From positions 2,749-17,360 of the forward strand of contig RHKR01000100.1 of the NCBI GenBank assembly GCA_008363265.1: 14,612 bases of DNA, given 5' to 3'. The stretch is from Chlorobiota bacterium (GTDB lineage: Bacteria; Bacteroidota; Ignavibacteria; Ignavibacteriales; Ignavibacteriaceae). Both the position numbers and the translations under genes were made by a program. Positions 7,411-14,612 of this stretch are shown here, one piece after another. Each line of letters begins with the position of its first letter. Position 1 is the first letter of the stretch. Under the pieces are notes generated by a model, which saw only the letters and a program-made list of their open reading frames with translations, ran no database searches and was not told the DNA's origin.

Positions 7411-7937
7411 TGCGTACCCTGAATCTTCTGCTCGACTACGCCAAGTGGGAGTCAGAGACAGTCTTCCCGGGTTTTGAAAGCGTTGATCCCGCAAAGCTCA
7501 TCAGGCAATCGGTCGATCTTTTCACACTTGAGGCGGATAAAAAAGGGCTTAAACTGAAAACGGAGTGCCCCTGCGAAGGTTTCAGGATCAACACCAATTT
7601 CAGAATGCTTGAGAACATCATGGATAATCTGATCGACAACGCAATAAAGTTTACAGACAGCGGAGAAGTGTCGATAAGAGGCTACCGCGACCTGAACGAA
7701 TTTAAGATAGAGGTGGCTGATACAGGTATCGGTATATCATCACAGCACCAAACTGTGATCTTCGAAGAGTTCCGTCAGGCAAGCGAGGGTATTGGAAGAA
7801 CACACGAAGGCGCGGGCCTCGGGCTTACCCTCTCGAAACTGTGGTGCGAAAAGATCGGAGCCTCAATCAATGTTCAGAGCGAGCCCGGAAAAGGATCGGT
7901 CTTCACGGTAACTCTTCCCATTCAAGAGTCTGATTAA
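7410..7937 (+). pseudogene. Histidine kinase catalytic (HATPase_c) part, 3' portion of the same disrupted gene
   Basis: The 175-residue ORF carries the second HisKA helix (RTLNLLLDYAKWESE) and a complete HATPase_c domain: N box NLIDNAIKFT (73-82), G1 DTGIG (104-108), F box FEEFRQ, and G2 GAGLGL (135-140). The kinase-like reading in this frame does not begin at the ATG. It starts near base 7350 with LHDDEQKKWASNIYKAGS, which is the normal loop and helix before the second HisKA helix. The two parts therefore come from one gene in which a segment around 7345-7352 was lost. Without the phosphoacceptor histidine, this product could bind ATP but not autophosphorylate in the usual way. The stop is one base before the aldo/keto reductase ATG. 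Confidence 0.8.
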
Positions 7938-7938
7938 A

Positions 7939-8874
7939 ATGGAATACCGCAGGTTCGGATCAAAGGTCGGTGATGTCGCCATCGGATGGGGTGAGACCGA
8001 TGACAATGTCTCACTCGAAGCCCTGAATAAGGCATTTGACCTTGGTATTAATTTCTATGATACAGCCGATTTTTACGGCCTCGGGAGATCGGAAGAACTG
8101 ATCGGCAAGGCATTCGGCAATTCAGACAAAGTTATAATCGCCACTAAGGCCGGCCACAGGGTCGGCGATGACGGCAGAATATTGCTCGACTACTCCCGCG
8201 ACCATATGATCAACGCGGTTGAGAAGAGCCTGAAACGGCTTAAAAGGGAGGCGATCGACCTATTCCAGTTCCACTCTGCGAAAGTGTCCCACCTAAAACA
8301 AGGTGAGTGCATCGAAGCGGCCGAAAGGCTGAAGGAACAGGGAAAGATCAGATACTGGGGCATTTCCCTCGCCACTTTTGATCCCTACCCCGAATATCAG
8401 TTCCTGAAAGATACAGGCCTCTGCAGCAGCTACCAGATAGTCTTCAACATCATCAACCAAAGGGCACTCGATCTGATAAAGGATGCCGAAACCAACGGTT
8501 CGGGGATAATCGCGAGGATGGTACTGCAGTTCGGGTTGTTAACCGGGACGATGAAGCCGGGCAGGAAGTTTGAAGAGACAGATCACCGTTCATTCCGCGT
8601 AAATGATGAGCTGATCAAAACAGTGAATGCCAGCCTCAGAGAGGTCTGGGAGATGGCCGCGCGGGAAGGGCTCACACCCCTCGATCTGGCAGTAAGCTAC
8701 CCCCTTTGGCAACCGGGTGTGTCGACTGTGATACCCGGGATAAAAACCGCGAAACAGGCTGTGGAAAACACAAAAGCAGTCCATCCTGTGAACGGACTGC
8801 TCGATTCAATGATAAAAGATCTTTACAAAAGCGACCTCTACAAGGTCACAGAACTCATGCAAGCTCTCGGATAA
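7939..8874 (+). CDS. Aldo/keto reductase
   Basis: A 311-residue NAD(P)H-dependent oxidoreductase of the AKR superfamily (single TIM barrel, cytoplasmic), expected to reduce an aldehyde or ketone; the substrate cannot be told. The catalytic tetrad is intact: D41 and Y46 in FYDTADFYGLGRSE, K70 in IIATKAG, H112 in LFQFHSAK. Later landmarks are KIRYWGISLATFDP and the cofactor-binding C-terminal stretch VSTVIPGIKTAKQAVENTKA. The N-terminus is odd: relatives start 'M.YR.lG.tGl.VS..gfG.waiG', but here MEYRRFG runs straight into SKVGDVAIGWGETDD, so the first hairpin and strand (about 15 residues) seem missing without a frame change. The ATG lies one base after the kinase stop, with no strong ribosome-binding site, pointing to an operon or translational coupling. 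It converges on the GH2 gene. Confidence 0.88.
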   Translation: MEYRRFGSKVGDVAIGWGETDDNVSLEALNKAFDLGINFYDTADFYGLGRSEELIGKAFGNSDKVIIATKAGHRVGDDGRILLDYSRDHMINAVEKSLKRLKREAIDLFQFHSAKVSHLKQGECIEAAERLKEQGKIRYWGISLATFDPYPEYQFLKDTGLCSSYQIVFNIINQRALDLIKDAETNGSGIIARMVLQFGLLTGTMKPGRKFEETDHRSFRVNDELIKTVNASLREVWEMAAREGLTPLDLAVSYPLWQPGVSTVIPGIKTAKQAVENTKAVHPVNGLLDSMIKDLYKSDLYKVTELMQALG

Positions 8875-8916
8875 GAACTTTATACTCCTCTTCCCGCAGA
8901 CTTTTCCCTTCCGAAC

Positions 8917-10923
8917 TCAGAATGATCCTGAAAATGCCTCACCCAAAAGGGTGTCTGCCGGAATGGGGATCTTATTGAAAAAATCCTGACCGAAATGAGT
9001 GTTAGAGTTGGGGCCGATCATAAAGCCAGGGATATCCACCACCCTTTCTCCGTTCAGCAGCACTTCAATACGGCAGTTTTCATAACTGTCATACCTGTCG
9101 TTCACAACCCACATCTCGAAGTTCAGCATACTGCCGCGGTAATATTTATCCTGACGGAGGAAGACCGACAGAAGCAGAGGGTCAAATGCTTTCTTAACGG
9201 CATGGTAGCCCTTTTTCGGAACGCCATAGTAGTCGATAACCGACCAGGTGAGAGATGGCCAGCAGTCGATGAACATGAACTGGAACACCCCTGTTATCCC
9301 TCTCCCCTTCCGCCTCCTGTACTGGTTGATCGCGAAATCAAGGAGTTCAGCCTGGTAATTTTGCGAGTTTTCGACAAATTCTTCGAGTGAATTCCCGGTT
9401 GTTACCCCCGCTATGTTGAAAGTCTGATCGGGCTGGAAGTCGTGGTAGCGCCACTCGGTCCAATCGTATGGTGCCGTGGTTGACTTTAGAAAGCGTCTCA
9501 ATGAACCTGCTTCAGGAAGACCCTGAGCGCCAAACTCTGTGACGAGTGGCCCCATGGGTGCACCGGCATAGTGCTGATATGTTCCCCAGTACCATCCGTC
9601 GTACGCGTGCTCTTCGTAGTTTGAGGCTCTTCTTACAACCCTGCTTGAATCCTCCCCAAGCACGGCTTTTTCAAGGAGAACATCAAGTGTTTCCACCTGT
9701 TCACCCGGTTCGTTCTGGCAGCTCCAGAACGCTATAGATGGATGATTATAGAGGTAATTCACCATCGTTTTAATCTGTGTTACTGCATTCGCAGCAAAAG
9801 AGGGTGAATCATCATGTGTCCACTGAAGCGGGAAATCCTGCCAGACAAGTATTCCCGCGGCGTCGCATGCCTGATAAAATTCTTTTCTTGTCACATGGGC
9901 ATGGACCCGCACGATATTTACATTGGCATCTCTCATCATGGTTACCATCATGCTGATCCTGTCGTCCGAAAGTGATGATAGCAGCTGTTCGGGGATGATG
10001 TTCGTTCCCCTCAGGAAGAGCTCTGTGTCGTTGATAAAAAAGCTTTCGTCAGAATCGAGCTCAACTTTTCTGAAGCCGAAGCGATCGTTCCATACACCGT
10101 CTTCATCCACCAGGAGAGTGAAGTCGTAAAGTTTCTGCTCGCCAAGATCCCACGGATACCAAAGTTCAACCTCGGGAAGGCGTTCAATTAGCGTCACTTC
10201 ACATCTTCCGGGTGTAAGGATCACTTCCCTGCTGAACTCTGTGATCTCCCCGGATGGCGAGCTAATTTTTACTTTGATCAGTCGTTTAACGGCTTCAAGA
10301 CCGGCACAAAACAGACTTGCCTTAACAACGACTGAAACCTCTCCACCCGGAAGAAACTCATAAGAAATTTTTACACCTTCTGCAATCGCTGTTTCTGTGA
10401 TCAGGAGAGAAACGCTGTTCCAAATTCCGCCCGTATTGGCATCCTGTCCCCGCTCAAGGTCCCAGCTTCCGGGTCGGCAATCATGGTGGTTCAGTACCCC
10501 CTTAACGGTCTTCTTCCTGAGCGGCCATACGGTGCCCGGTTCCTCAAAAGGTGAGTTAACCCTTACAGCCAGCCCATTGACACTCGTTTTAAGAACAGCG
10601 GGATCAAGCGGAACAGTGAAAGGCGCAAAATATCCTTCATTCCCACCGCAATAGTGGCCGTTAACGAAAACATCACAGACATAGTCAACTCCGTCGAATT
10701 TGAGGAAGACTGACTGAGCCACATCCAACCGGGGAAGTTCGATCAATCTCGCGTACCAGACAGTACCGTTAAAATTTTTCAGACCGTGAAGCTCCCAGTT
10801 GGAAGGGACAATGGTCTCTGCGCTTCCACCCGCATCAAGTTCTGCAGCCACTTCTGAAATGTCAAGCTTTGAATCGGGATCGGGAAGATATTTCCAAACC
10901 CCGTTCAGGTCAATTTTATTCAT
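8917..10923 (-). CDS. Glycoside hydrolase family 2 enzyme (beta-mannosidase/exo-glucosaminidase-like), frameshifted at the 3' end
   Basis: A 668-residue exo-acting beta-glycosidase without signal peptide, so cytoplasmic. Domain order: sugar-binding jelly roll (about 1-175, starting DLNGVWKY), Ig-like sandwich (about 180-290), TIM barrel (about 295-590) and a C-terminal Ig-like domain. The acid/base is E405 in WSCQNEPG and the nucleophile E463 in LVTEFGAQG, both usual for clan GH-A. LVWQDFP (359-365) is closer to beta-mannosidase and exo-beta-glucosaminidase members than to LacZ; the exact sugar is not readable. It begins one base after the GH144 stop (TAAAATG), so the two are probably co-translated. 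The frame ends at GEAFSGSF then TGA, but the next frame continues with FRIILSSEGKSLREEEYK, a typical last beta-strand pair. One extra T in the T4 run (plus-strand 8931-8934) would extend the protein to about 689 residues, with a stop at 8855-8857. Confidence 0.88.
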   Translation of the reverse strand: MNKIDLNGVWKYLPDPDSKLDISEVAAELDAGGSAETIVPSNWELHGLKNFNGTVWYARLIELPRLDVAQSVFLKFDGVDYVCDVFVNGHYCGGNEGYFAPFTVPLDPAVLKTSVNGLAVRVNSPFEEPGTVWPLRKKTVKGVLNHHDCRPGSWDLERGQDANTGGIWNSVSLLITETAIAEGVKISYEFLPGGEVSVVVKASLFCAGLEAVKRLIKVKISSPSGEITEFSREVILTPGRCEVTLIERLPEVELWYPWDLGEQKLYDFTLLVDEDGVWNDRFGFRKVELDSDESFFINDTELFLRGTNIIPEQLLSSLSDDRISMMVTMMRDANVNIVRVHAHVTRKEFYQACDAAGILVWQDFPLQWTHDDSPSFAANAVTQIKTMVNYLYNHPSIAFWSCQNEPGEQVETLDVLLEKAVLGEDSSRVVRRASNYEEHAYDGWYWGTYQHYAGAPMGPLVTEFGAQGLPEAGSLRRFLKSTTAPYDWTEWRYHDFQPDQTFNIAGVTTGNSLEEFVENSQNYQAELLDFAINQYRRRKGRGITGVFQFMFIDCWPSLTWSVIDYYGVPKKGYHAVKKAFDPLLLSVFLRQDKYYRGSMLNFEMWVVNDRYDSYENCRIEVLLNGERVVDIPGFMIGPNSNTHFGQDFFNKIPIPADTLLGEAFSGSF

Positions 10924-10924
10924 T

Positions 10925-12319
10925 TTACTTTCTGGATGTATAGCCGAGCTTTTTAAGCCCAGCCTGAATTATCGGATCCTGCATGAAATATTTCCATACA
11001 AAATCGCTTTTGTAATTCTCGATCATGATTATGAACGGCCCCTGATCGATACCGATGCAGTCGGTGGCGATCCAGTTCGCCGTTGGGTTGAAAGAGTCCT
11101 GAAAGCCATATTTGCCCCAAAGACCTTGCCCGCCATATTTGTTCTTCATATTGATCAGAGCAGGTATTGTTATCTCGGGCGCGAAGGGGATCGAGCCTCC
11201 TGCGGCTGTCGGGGCAATTGTGCCGTCGTCATTCCACTGCTGATCATGCTTCGCGAAACCGCGGGCGGAATAGTCGAGAAATTTATAGTTGTCGTAGTTG
11301 TATTTGGCGCCCGGCCCGTCACACGCGGTCAGGCCCCATGTGAGGGAGTCCATCCCTTTCCATTTCTTGGGGTTTTCCTTGCCGAAGAGCTGTTGGGTGT
11401 AAGTGGCCCTTCTGGTGTTTTCCCAGTAGTCGATCCCTCTTTCCCGGTTCTTGATGTCATAAATTCCCCTGAAATCGACAAAAAGGTGAGAATACTGATG
11501 CCCGAACAGAGGAGCGAAGAGGTAGTGGTCGAGTTCCGGATATGCAGCACCCCACTCATAGTCGCGCAGCCAGCGGTCATACTGTTTCTGATAGTCCTTC
11601 GAGCCCGATCCGGCCGCCATGATGAAAAGCACAAGAGCCTCGTTGTAGCCCCACCAGCAGTGGTCGATGAGCCCGTTGTTCTCCTGGCGTTCAGGGTGCC
11701 AGCCCATTGAAAGCCCGTTGAAGAAATCGCTTTTTTCGTTCGTGATAGTGAAGAAGTCCCAGTCAGCTCTTTCAAGTATCTTAGTTACGCCTTCCCTGAT
11801 CTCTTTGTGAGCATCGCTATCTCCGTTGTAATAATTTCTCGCGAAGATCAGTCCGGCAAAAAGGAGGCCCGAATCGATGGTTGAGAGTTCACACTTCCAC
11901 TCCCGTTTACCATGTTTCAGATCAACGAAGTGATAATAAAAACCTTTGTATCCCGTGGCGTCAGCGGCTGCACTCTGCTCACTGGAGAGGAGAAATCTTA
12001 TCAGATTAAGAGTAAGTTCTTCCGCGCGATCCTTGGTTATCCATCCCTTTTCCGCGCCGATGGCCCATACAGGGACACCGAACCCGGTGGATGCCATGCT
12101 CGCCGGTGACCAGTCGGCAGACCTGTCCTTCACCAGTCCTTTCGAAGGCTCTATCTCGTGGAGGAAAAACTCAAATGTCTGTCGCTGAAGTGTATCAAGG
12201 AAAAGTTTCTGATCATTCGGGAGGTTTTCATATTTCACATACTTTTCAGGAGCGTACATCTGCGCGACGGAGCAACCCGAAAACATAACCATAATTACCA
12301 GACTTGTTAAATATCTCAT
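10925..12319 (-). CDS. Lipoprotein of the GH144 / 'glycoamylase' family (probable endo-beta-1,2-glucanase)
   Basis: A 464-residue (alpha/alpha)6-barrel glycosidase of the group once called glucoamylase-like (Pfam Glycoamylase, COG5368), whose studied members in GH144 cut beta-1,2-glucan. The N-terminus ends in a lipobox, VMFSGC, with Cys16 as lipidation site, so it is membrane-anchored and likely surface- or periplasm-facing. Family landmarks are FEFFLHEIEPSKGLVKDRS (49-67), STGFGVPVWAIG (77-88), ELSTIDSGLLFAG (144-156), CWWGYNEALVLF (221-232), GTIAPTAAGGSIPFAPE (366-382) and GIDQGPFIIMIENY (423-436). Length fits the family. The ATG at 12319 has GGATAA nearby. The gene is one base upstream of the GH2 gene and follows a terminator behind the PorV-like gene, so it may head its own two-gene unit. 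Endo-beta-1,2-glucanase is inferred from the family; other beta-glucans are possible. Confidence 0.82.
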   Translation of the reverse strand: MRYLTSLVIMVMFSGCSVAQMYAPEKYVKYENLPNDQKLFLDTLQRQTFEFFLHEIEPSKGLVKDRSADWSPASMASTGFGVPVWAIGAEKGWITKDRAEELTLNLIRFLLSSEQSAAADATGYKGFYYHFVDLKHGKREWKCELSTIDSGLLFAGLIFARNYYNGDSDAHKEIREGVTKILERADWDFFTITNEKSDFFNGLSMGWHPERQENNGLIDHCWWGYNEALVLFIMAAGSGSKDYQKQYDRWLRDYEWGAAYPELDHYLFAPLFGHQYSHLFVDFRGIYDIKNRERGIDYWENTRRATYTQQLFGKENPKKWKGMDSLTWGLTACDGPGAKYNYDNYKFLDYSARGFAKHDQQWNDDGTIAPTAAGGSIPFAPEITIPALINMKNKYGGQGLWGKYGFQDSFNPTANWIATDCIGIDQGPFIIMIENYKSDFVWKYFMQDPIIQAGLKKLGYTSRK

Positions 12320-12348
12320 GCTTTATCCGGGATAATTAATAAATAAAA

Positions 12349-12372
12349 GCCGCCGGTTATGAAGCCGGCGGC
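12349..12372 (-). terminator. Rho-independent terminator after the PorV/PorQ-family gene
   Basis: A perfect 8-bp G+C stem: GCCGCCGG (12349-12356) and CCGGCGGC (12365-12372) with an eight-base loop. Read on the minus strand it is followed by TTTTATTTATTAATT. It begins 26 bases past the stop of the PorV-like gene and about 30 bases before the GH144 start, so it separates the secretion-type pair from the glycosidase pair, or lowers read-through into it. Confidence 0.85.
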
Positions 12373-12398
12373 AAAAGGAGATACGAACATTACAGGGT

Positions 12399-13415
12399 TT
12401 AAAAACCCACTCCAAATGTGAAGCGGTGCGCCTGATCGAGCCTGCCATAGTCAGCCCAGGCATAATCAAACCTGACAATATACCCGCCTGAAATAGTGGC
12501 TTTAACACCACCTCCAAGCACAGCACCCCCCTCGAGATCTTCGAGGAAGAGATTCCGGTACCCGCCACGGATATAGACGAGGTCGAGAAGTTCGAGCTCG
12601 CCACCAAGACTCAGACTTTCCTTGTTATCGTTCGGATGGAAAGCATCCGCAGTAAGGGTAAGCCGATAATCCTTCGAGAATTTGACCGGGTAGGATACAC
12701 CAACTCTGAACGCTGTGGGGAGGCCCCATTCGTCGAGTCTGAGTTGAGCCGGGAGCTGGTCGTTGTCACCAAACTTCTTCGGATCAAAGTCGTAGTTTAC
12801 ATAGGCATCCCTTCCCTCATACTTGGCTCTCGGACCAAAGTTGATGAGCGAGGCACCGATGGTTAATCCGTCAACCTCAACCTGATACTGCACTCCGATG
12901 TTGAACGCGAAAGCGGTCAGGGTTGAGTGCCAGATCGACTCCTGGATGTAGGTGGCCTGCAAGCCGACAGAAACCCTGTCGGTAAGCATCATTCCGTATC
13001 CGAATCCGAGTGCGAAGTTTGTTACACTGAACCTCTCACCCGTTCCGAGGGGCTGCTCCACAGTTCTCACATCCATCTCACCGGAGCTGAGCGAGGTCAT
13101 CTGCAGAGCGAGAGTACCGATCCCCTGAATGGGAACGGCGGCCACGGCGTAGTTATAGTTGATGTCGGCCAGCCACTTGTTATAGGTGAACTGGGCGTCG
13201 ATCTTGTTCAACCTTCCTAGCGACGCGGGATTGTAATAGAGCGAGGTTGCCTCCCCGAAGAGTGCAGTTCCCGCGTTTCCGAGGGCCGAAGCCCTCGCGC
13301 TTGGTTCGATCTTAAGAAACTGGGCAACTGTGGTTCCTGTCTTGCTTTGGGCGTTCAACAGAAACGAGGATACGATCACCAACGCAACAATAACTGTTAA
13401 ATGTCTTGTTTTCAT
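12399..13415 (-). CDS. PorV/PorQ-family outer-membrane beta-barrel protein
   Basis: A 338-residue protein. Residues 1-22 (ending LLNA-Q) are a Sec signal peptide. The mature N-terminus has the family signature FLKIEPSARASALGNAGTAL (33-52) followed by YNPASLG (61-67). The rest is alternating strands ending in HRFTFGVGF, with a C-terminal phenylalanine, as in proteins inserted by the BAM machinery. PorV is the outer-membrane shuttle of the type IX secretion system and accepts cargo with C-terminal signals. Genomes of this group carry many paralogues next to large secreted proteins, so I do not assign the symbol porV itself. The gene starts 11 bases after the stop of such a protein, with AGGAGGT (13428-13422) six bases before the ATG; that motif overlaps the upstream stop codon. 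A pair-specific export or anchoring role is inference. Confidence 0.85.
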   Translation of the reverse strand: MKTRHLTVIVALVIVSSFLLNAQSKTGTTVAQFLKIEPSARASALGNAGTALFGEATSLYYNPASLGRLNKIDAQFTYNKWLADINYNYAVAAVPIQGIGTLALQMTSLSSGEMDVRTVEQPLGTGERFSVTNFALGFGYGMMLTDRVSVGLQATYIQESIWHSTLTAFAFNIGVQYQVEVDGLTIGASLINFGPRAKYEGRDAYVNYDFDPKKFGDNDQLPAQLRLDEWGLPTAFRVGVSYPVKFSKDYRLTLTADAFHPNDNKESLSLGGELELLDLVYIRGGYRNLFLEDLEGGAVLGGGVKATISGGYIVRFDYAWADYGRLDQAHRFTFGVGF

Positions 13416-13421
13416 GATTGC

Positions 13422-13428
13422 ACCTCCT
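13422..13428 (-). promoter_or_regulatory. Near-consensus Shine-Dalgarno overlapping the upstream stop codon
   Basis: AGGAGGT on the minus strand, six bases before the ATG of the PorV/PorQ-family gene; its AG is part of the TAG stop of the T9SS-type gene. This fixes the start codon and supports coupled translation. It also shows that this organism uses strong Shine-Dalgarno pairing, which is uncommon in classical Bacteroidetes. Confidence 0.75.
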
Positions 13429-14612
13429 ACTTCACGATCGCGAATTTGCCGATGTGTGTTCCGGCCTCACCGGCATCGACATGAAATATATAGAGACCGG
13501 GTGCCGCTTCAAGGTTATCCTTGGTTCTGAGATCCCAGGGGATGAAACCTTCAAGGATGTTTCCATCGTGCTGAAGTGTCTGCACCAGTTCGCCGGTAAC
13601 AGTGTAGATCCTTATTGTGCAGTTCGGCGGGAGGTTTCTGAACTCCAGCTTCCTCTCACCGCGACCCTGAACACCGAACCTCTGAGGCTCGAACGAGGCC
13701 GCCGCGACATAAGGATTCGGAACCACATACGGCTTGCTGTTGAACTGATTGTTCGCCAGTGCCTGATCGTATTTCTGCCCAACGGTTCTGAATGTAAACT
13801 CATCACCGCTGCCGAGAGGTATCCTGAGCTTCATATAGTACTCATCACCTTTGGTCGGAGGAACGAGCGGACCGCGCTGCCACTGCCCCACCGTATCGAG
13901 CCTGATGTTCCAGGTCGGTATTGCAATATTTGGAGCCTTGGTCTGATAGGTCTGTATTTCAATATAGTCGTCGACCTGATCAAGTGTTTTCGAGAGGTTC
14001 TTGTCGTAGAACTTGAAGTCGAAGTCCCTCACAGAGCCATCAGGGGCCACGCCGGTAACTTTGAACATCGCCTGCCTCGCGGGGAAGCCAGGGAAGGCCT
14101 TCGAAGTATCGAGCACCTGGTCACTGAACACAATCTTCACATCCTCGGGAAATCCGGGACGCTTCAGATTTACCGACTTTACAAGGCTGTAACGGGATGC
14201 CAGTTTGGCATTGGTCGGACTTCCCGAAATGAAGCCCGTGTTATCAAGATCGATCGCGAATGTATCGAGGGTTGCAATGATAGGCAGGAGACCTTTCGCG
14301 GTCGGACCCGTCCCCATTCCCTTGAAATCCTGCCCGAGACGGAAGAGAGTATCACCCGTGGTCTCGTCGATAAACCGGTAGAGCTCGGCTCTTACACTGT
14401 CATCCTGAGCGAAGAAACTTACCTTGAAGAGGTGGTTATCGGGCACTTCGGCTGAATTTACAACATCAACTTTCAGATCACCATAGCCGAAACCTTTACT
14501 GTGAACTATGTTCTCAGTTACGGCTGATACGTAACCCATACTGTTGGGATTCGGTATCACTTCCACGACGTTTTTGGGAAGAACAGTTCCGCCACGAAGC
14601 GTCTGGGTTACC
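13427..14612 (-). CDS. Large secreted T9SS/FlgD-type protein, C-terminal part (5' partial)
   Basis: The reading frame is open to the right edge of the window, so the start is missing; the GTG at 14566 is an internal valine. About 394 residues are visible. They include two PNP-type motifs typical of these proteins (EVIPNPNSMGYVSAVTE and KPYVVPNPYVAAASFEP) and a final FlgD-like Ig domain: RIYTVTGELVQTL, IPWDLRTKDN, APGLYIFHVDA, ending KFAIVK. The tail pattern 'G.Y...v........K..ivK' matches type-A C-terminal sorting signals of the type IX system. The part before it looks like beta-rich repeats without catalytic motifs. It is followed after 11 bases by the PorV/PorQ-family gene, the usual partner. 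Export by T9SS and surface display is inferred; binding target or activity unknown. Confidence 0.8.
   Translation of the reverse strand, partial: VTQTLRGGTVLPKNVVEVIPNPNSMGYVSAVTENIVHSKGFGYGDLKVDVVNSAEVPDNHLFKVSFFAQDDSVRAELYRFIDETTGDTLFRLGQDFKGMGTGPTAKGLLPIIATLDTFAIDLDNTGFISGSPTNAKLASRYSLVKSVNLKRPGFPEDVKIVFSDQVLDTSKAFPGFPARQAMFKVTGVAPDGSVRDFDFKFYDKNLSKTLDQVDDYIEIQTYQTKAPNIAIPTWNIRLDTVGQWQRGPLVPPTKGDEYYMKLRIPLGSGDEFTFRTVGQKYDQALANNQFNSKPYVVPNPYVAAASFEPQRFGVQGRGERKLEFRNLPPNCTIRIYTVTGELVQTLQHDGNILEGFIPWDLRTKDNLEAAPGLYIFHVDAGEAGTHIGKFAIVK

Noticed and set aside
10799..11710. 303-residue plus-strand open frame
   Set aside because: Antisense to the GH144 and GH2 genes, whose family motifs are clear; no recognisable motif in this frame.
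13418..14455. 345-residue plus-strand open frame
   Set aside because: Fully antisense to the T9SS-type gene, which has recognisable PNP and FlgD-like motifs; the plus-strand translation has no domain and reflects GC-biased codon positions.

Overview
The window reads as chromosomal DNA from a Bacteroidota/Chlorobi-group bacterium, most plausibly the Ignavibacteria lineage. The signs are two T9SS/FlgD-type C-terminal ends at the window edges, a PorV/PorQ-family outer-membrane protein directly behind one of them, a lipoprotein of the GH144 'glycoamylase' family, and a near-perfect Shine-Dalgarno (which classical Bacteroidetes rarely use). Base composition is close to 50% GC by eye. This placement is inference, since no rRNA, tRNA or taxonomic marker gene is present.

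Layout. (1) 1-344, + strand: 3' end of a secreted FlgD-like/T9SS-type protein, followed by a terminator-like hairpin. (2) 496-4164, +: a 1222-residue exported protein with about 14 WD40 repeats (two propellers' worth) fused to a caspase-type protease domain with an intact His/Cys dyad. (3) 4171-4506, -: a small one-helix membrane protein of unknown role, with a perfect CRP-type dyad upstream. (4) 4687-6401, -: a two-gene phage packaging module (small terminase-like protein plus complete large terminase), with no other phage gene in the window. (5) 6547-7937, +: a PAS-PAS histidine kinase broken by a deletion that removed the phosphoacceptor helix and shifted the frame. (6) 7939-8874, +: an aldo/keto reductase with a complete catalytic tetrad but an apparently shortened N-terminus. 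(7) 8917-14612, -: a T9SS-type protein (partial), a PorV/PorQ-family protein, a terminator, a GH144-family lipoprotein and a cytoplasmic GH2 glycosidase whose last strand is frameshifted.

How the genes fit together. The T9SS-type gene and the PorV-like gene are 11 bases apart and look co-transcribed. Past the terminator, the GH144 and GH2 genes are one base apart and suggest a surface endo-glycosidase feeding an intracellular exo-glycosidase, possibly for beta-1,2-glucan or a related glycan. The WD40-caspase, the terminase pair and the sensor kinase show no obvious common pathway. The middle of the window (about 6.5-9 kb) has three genes in a row with signs of damage, which could be true decay or assembly error.

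No tRNA, rRNA, CRISPR array, transposase or integrase was seen. The best candidates for something new are the exported double-propeller caspase, the stand-alone terminase pair and the CRP-like operator in front of the small membrane protein.
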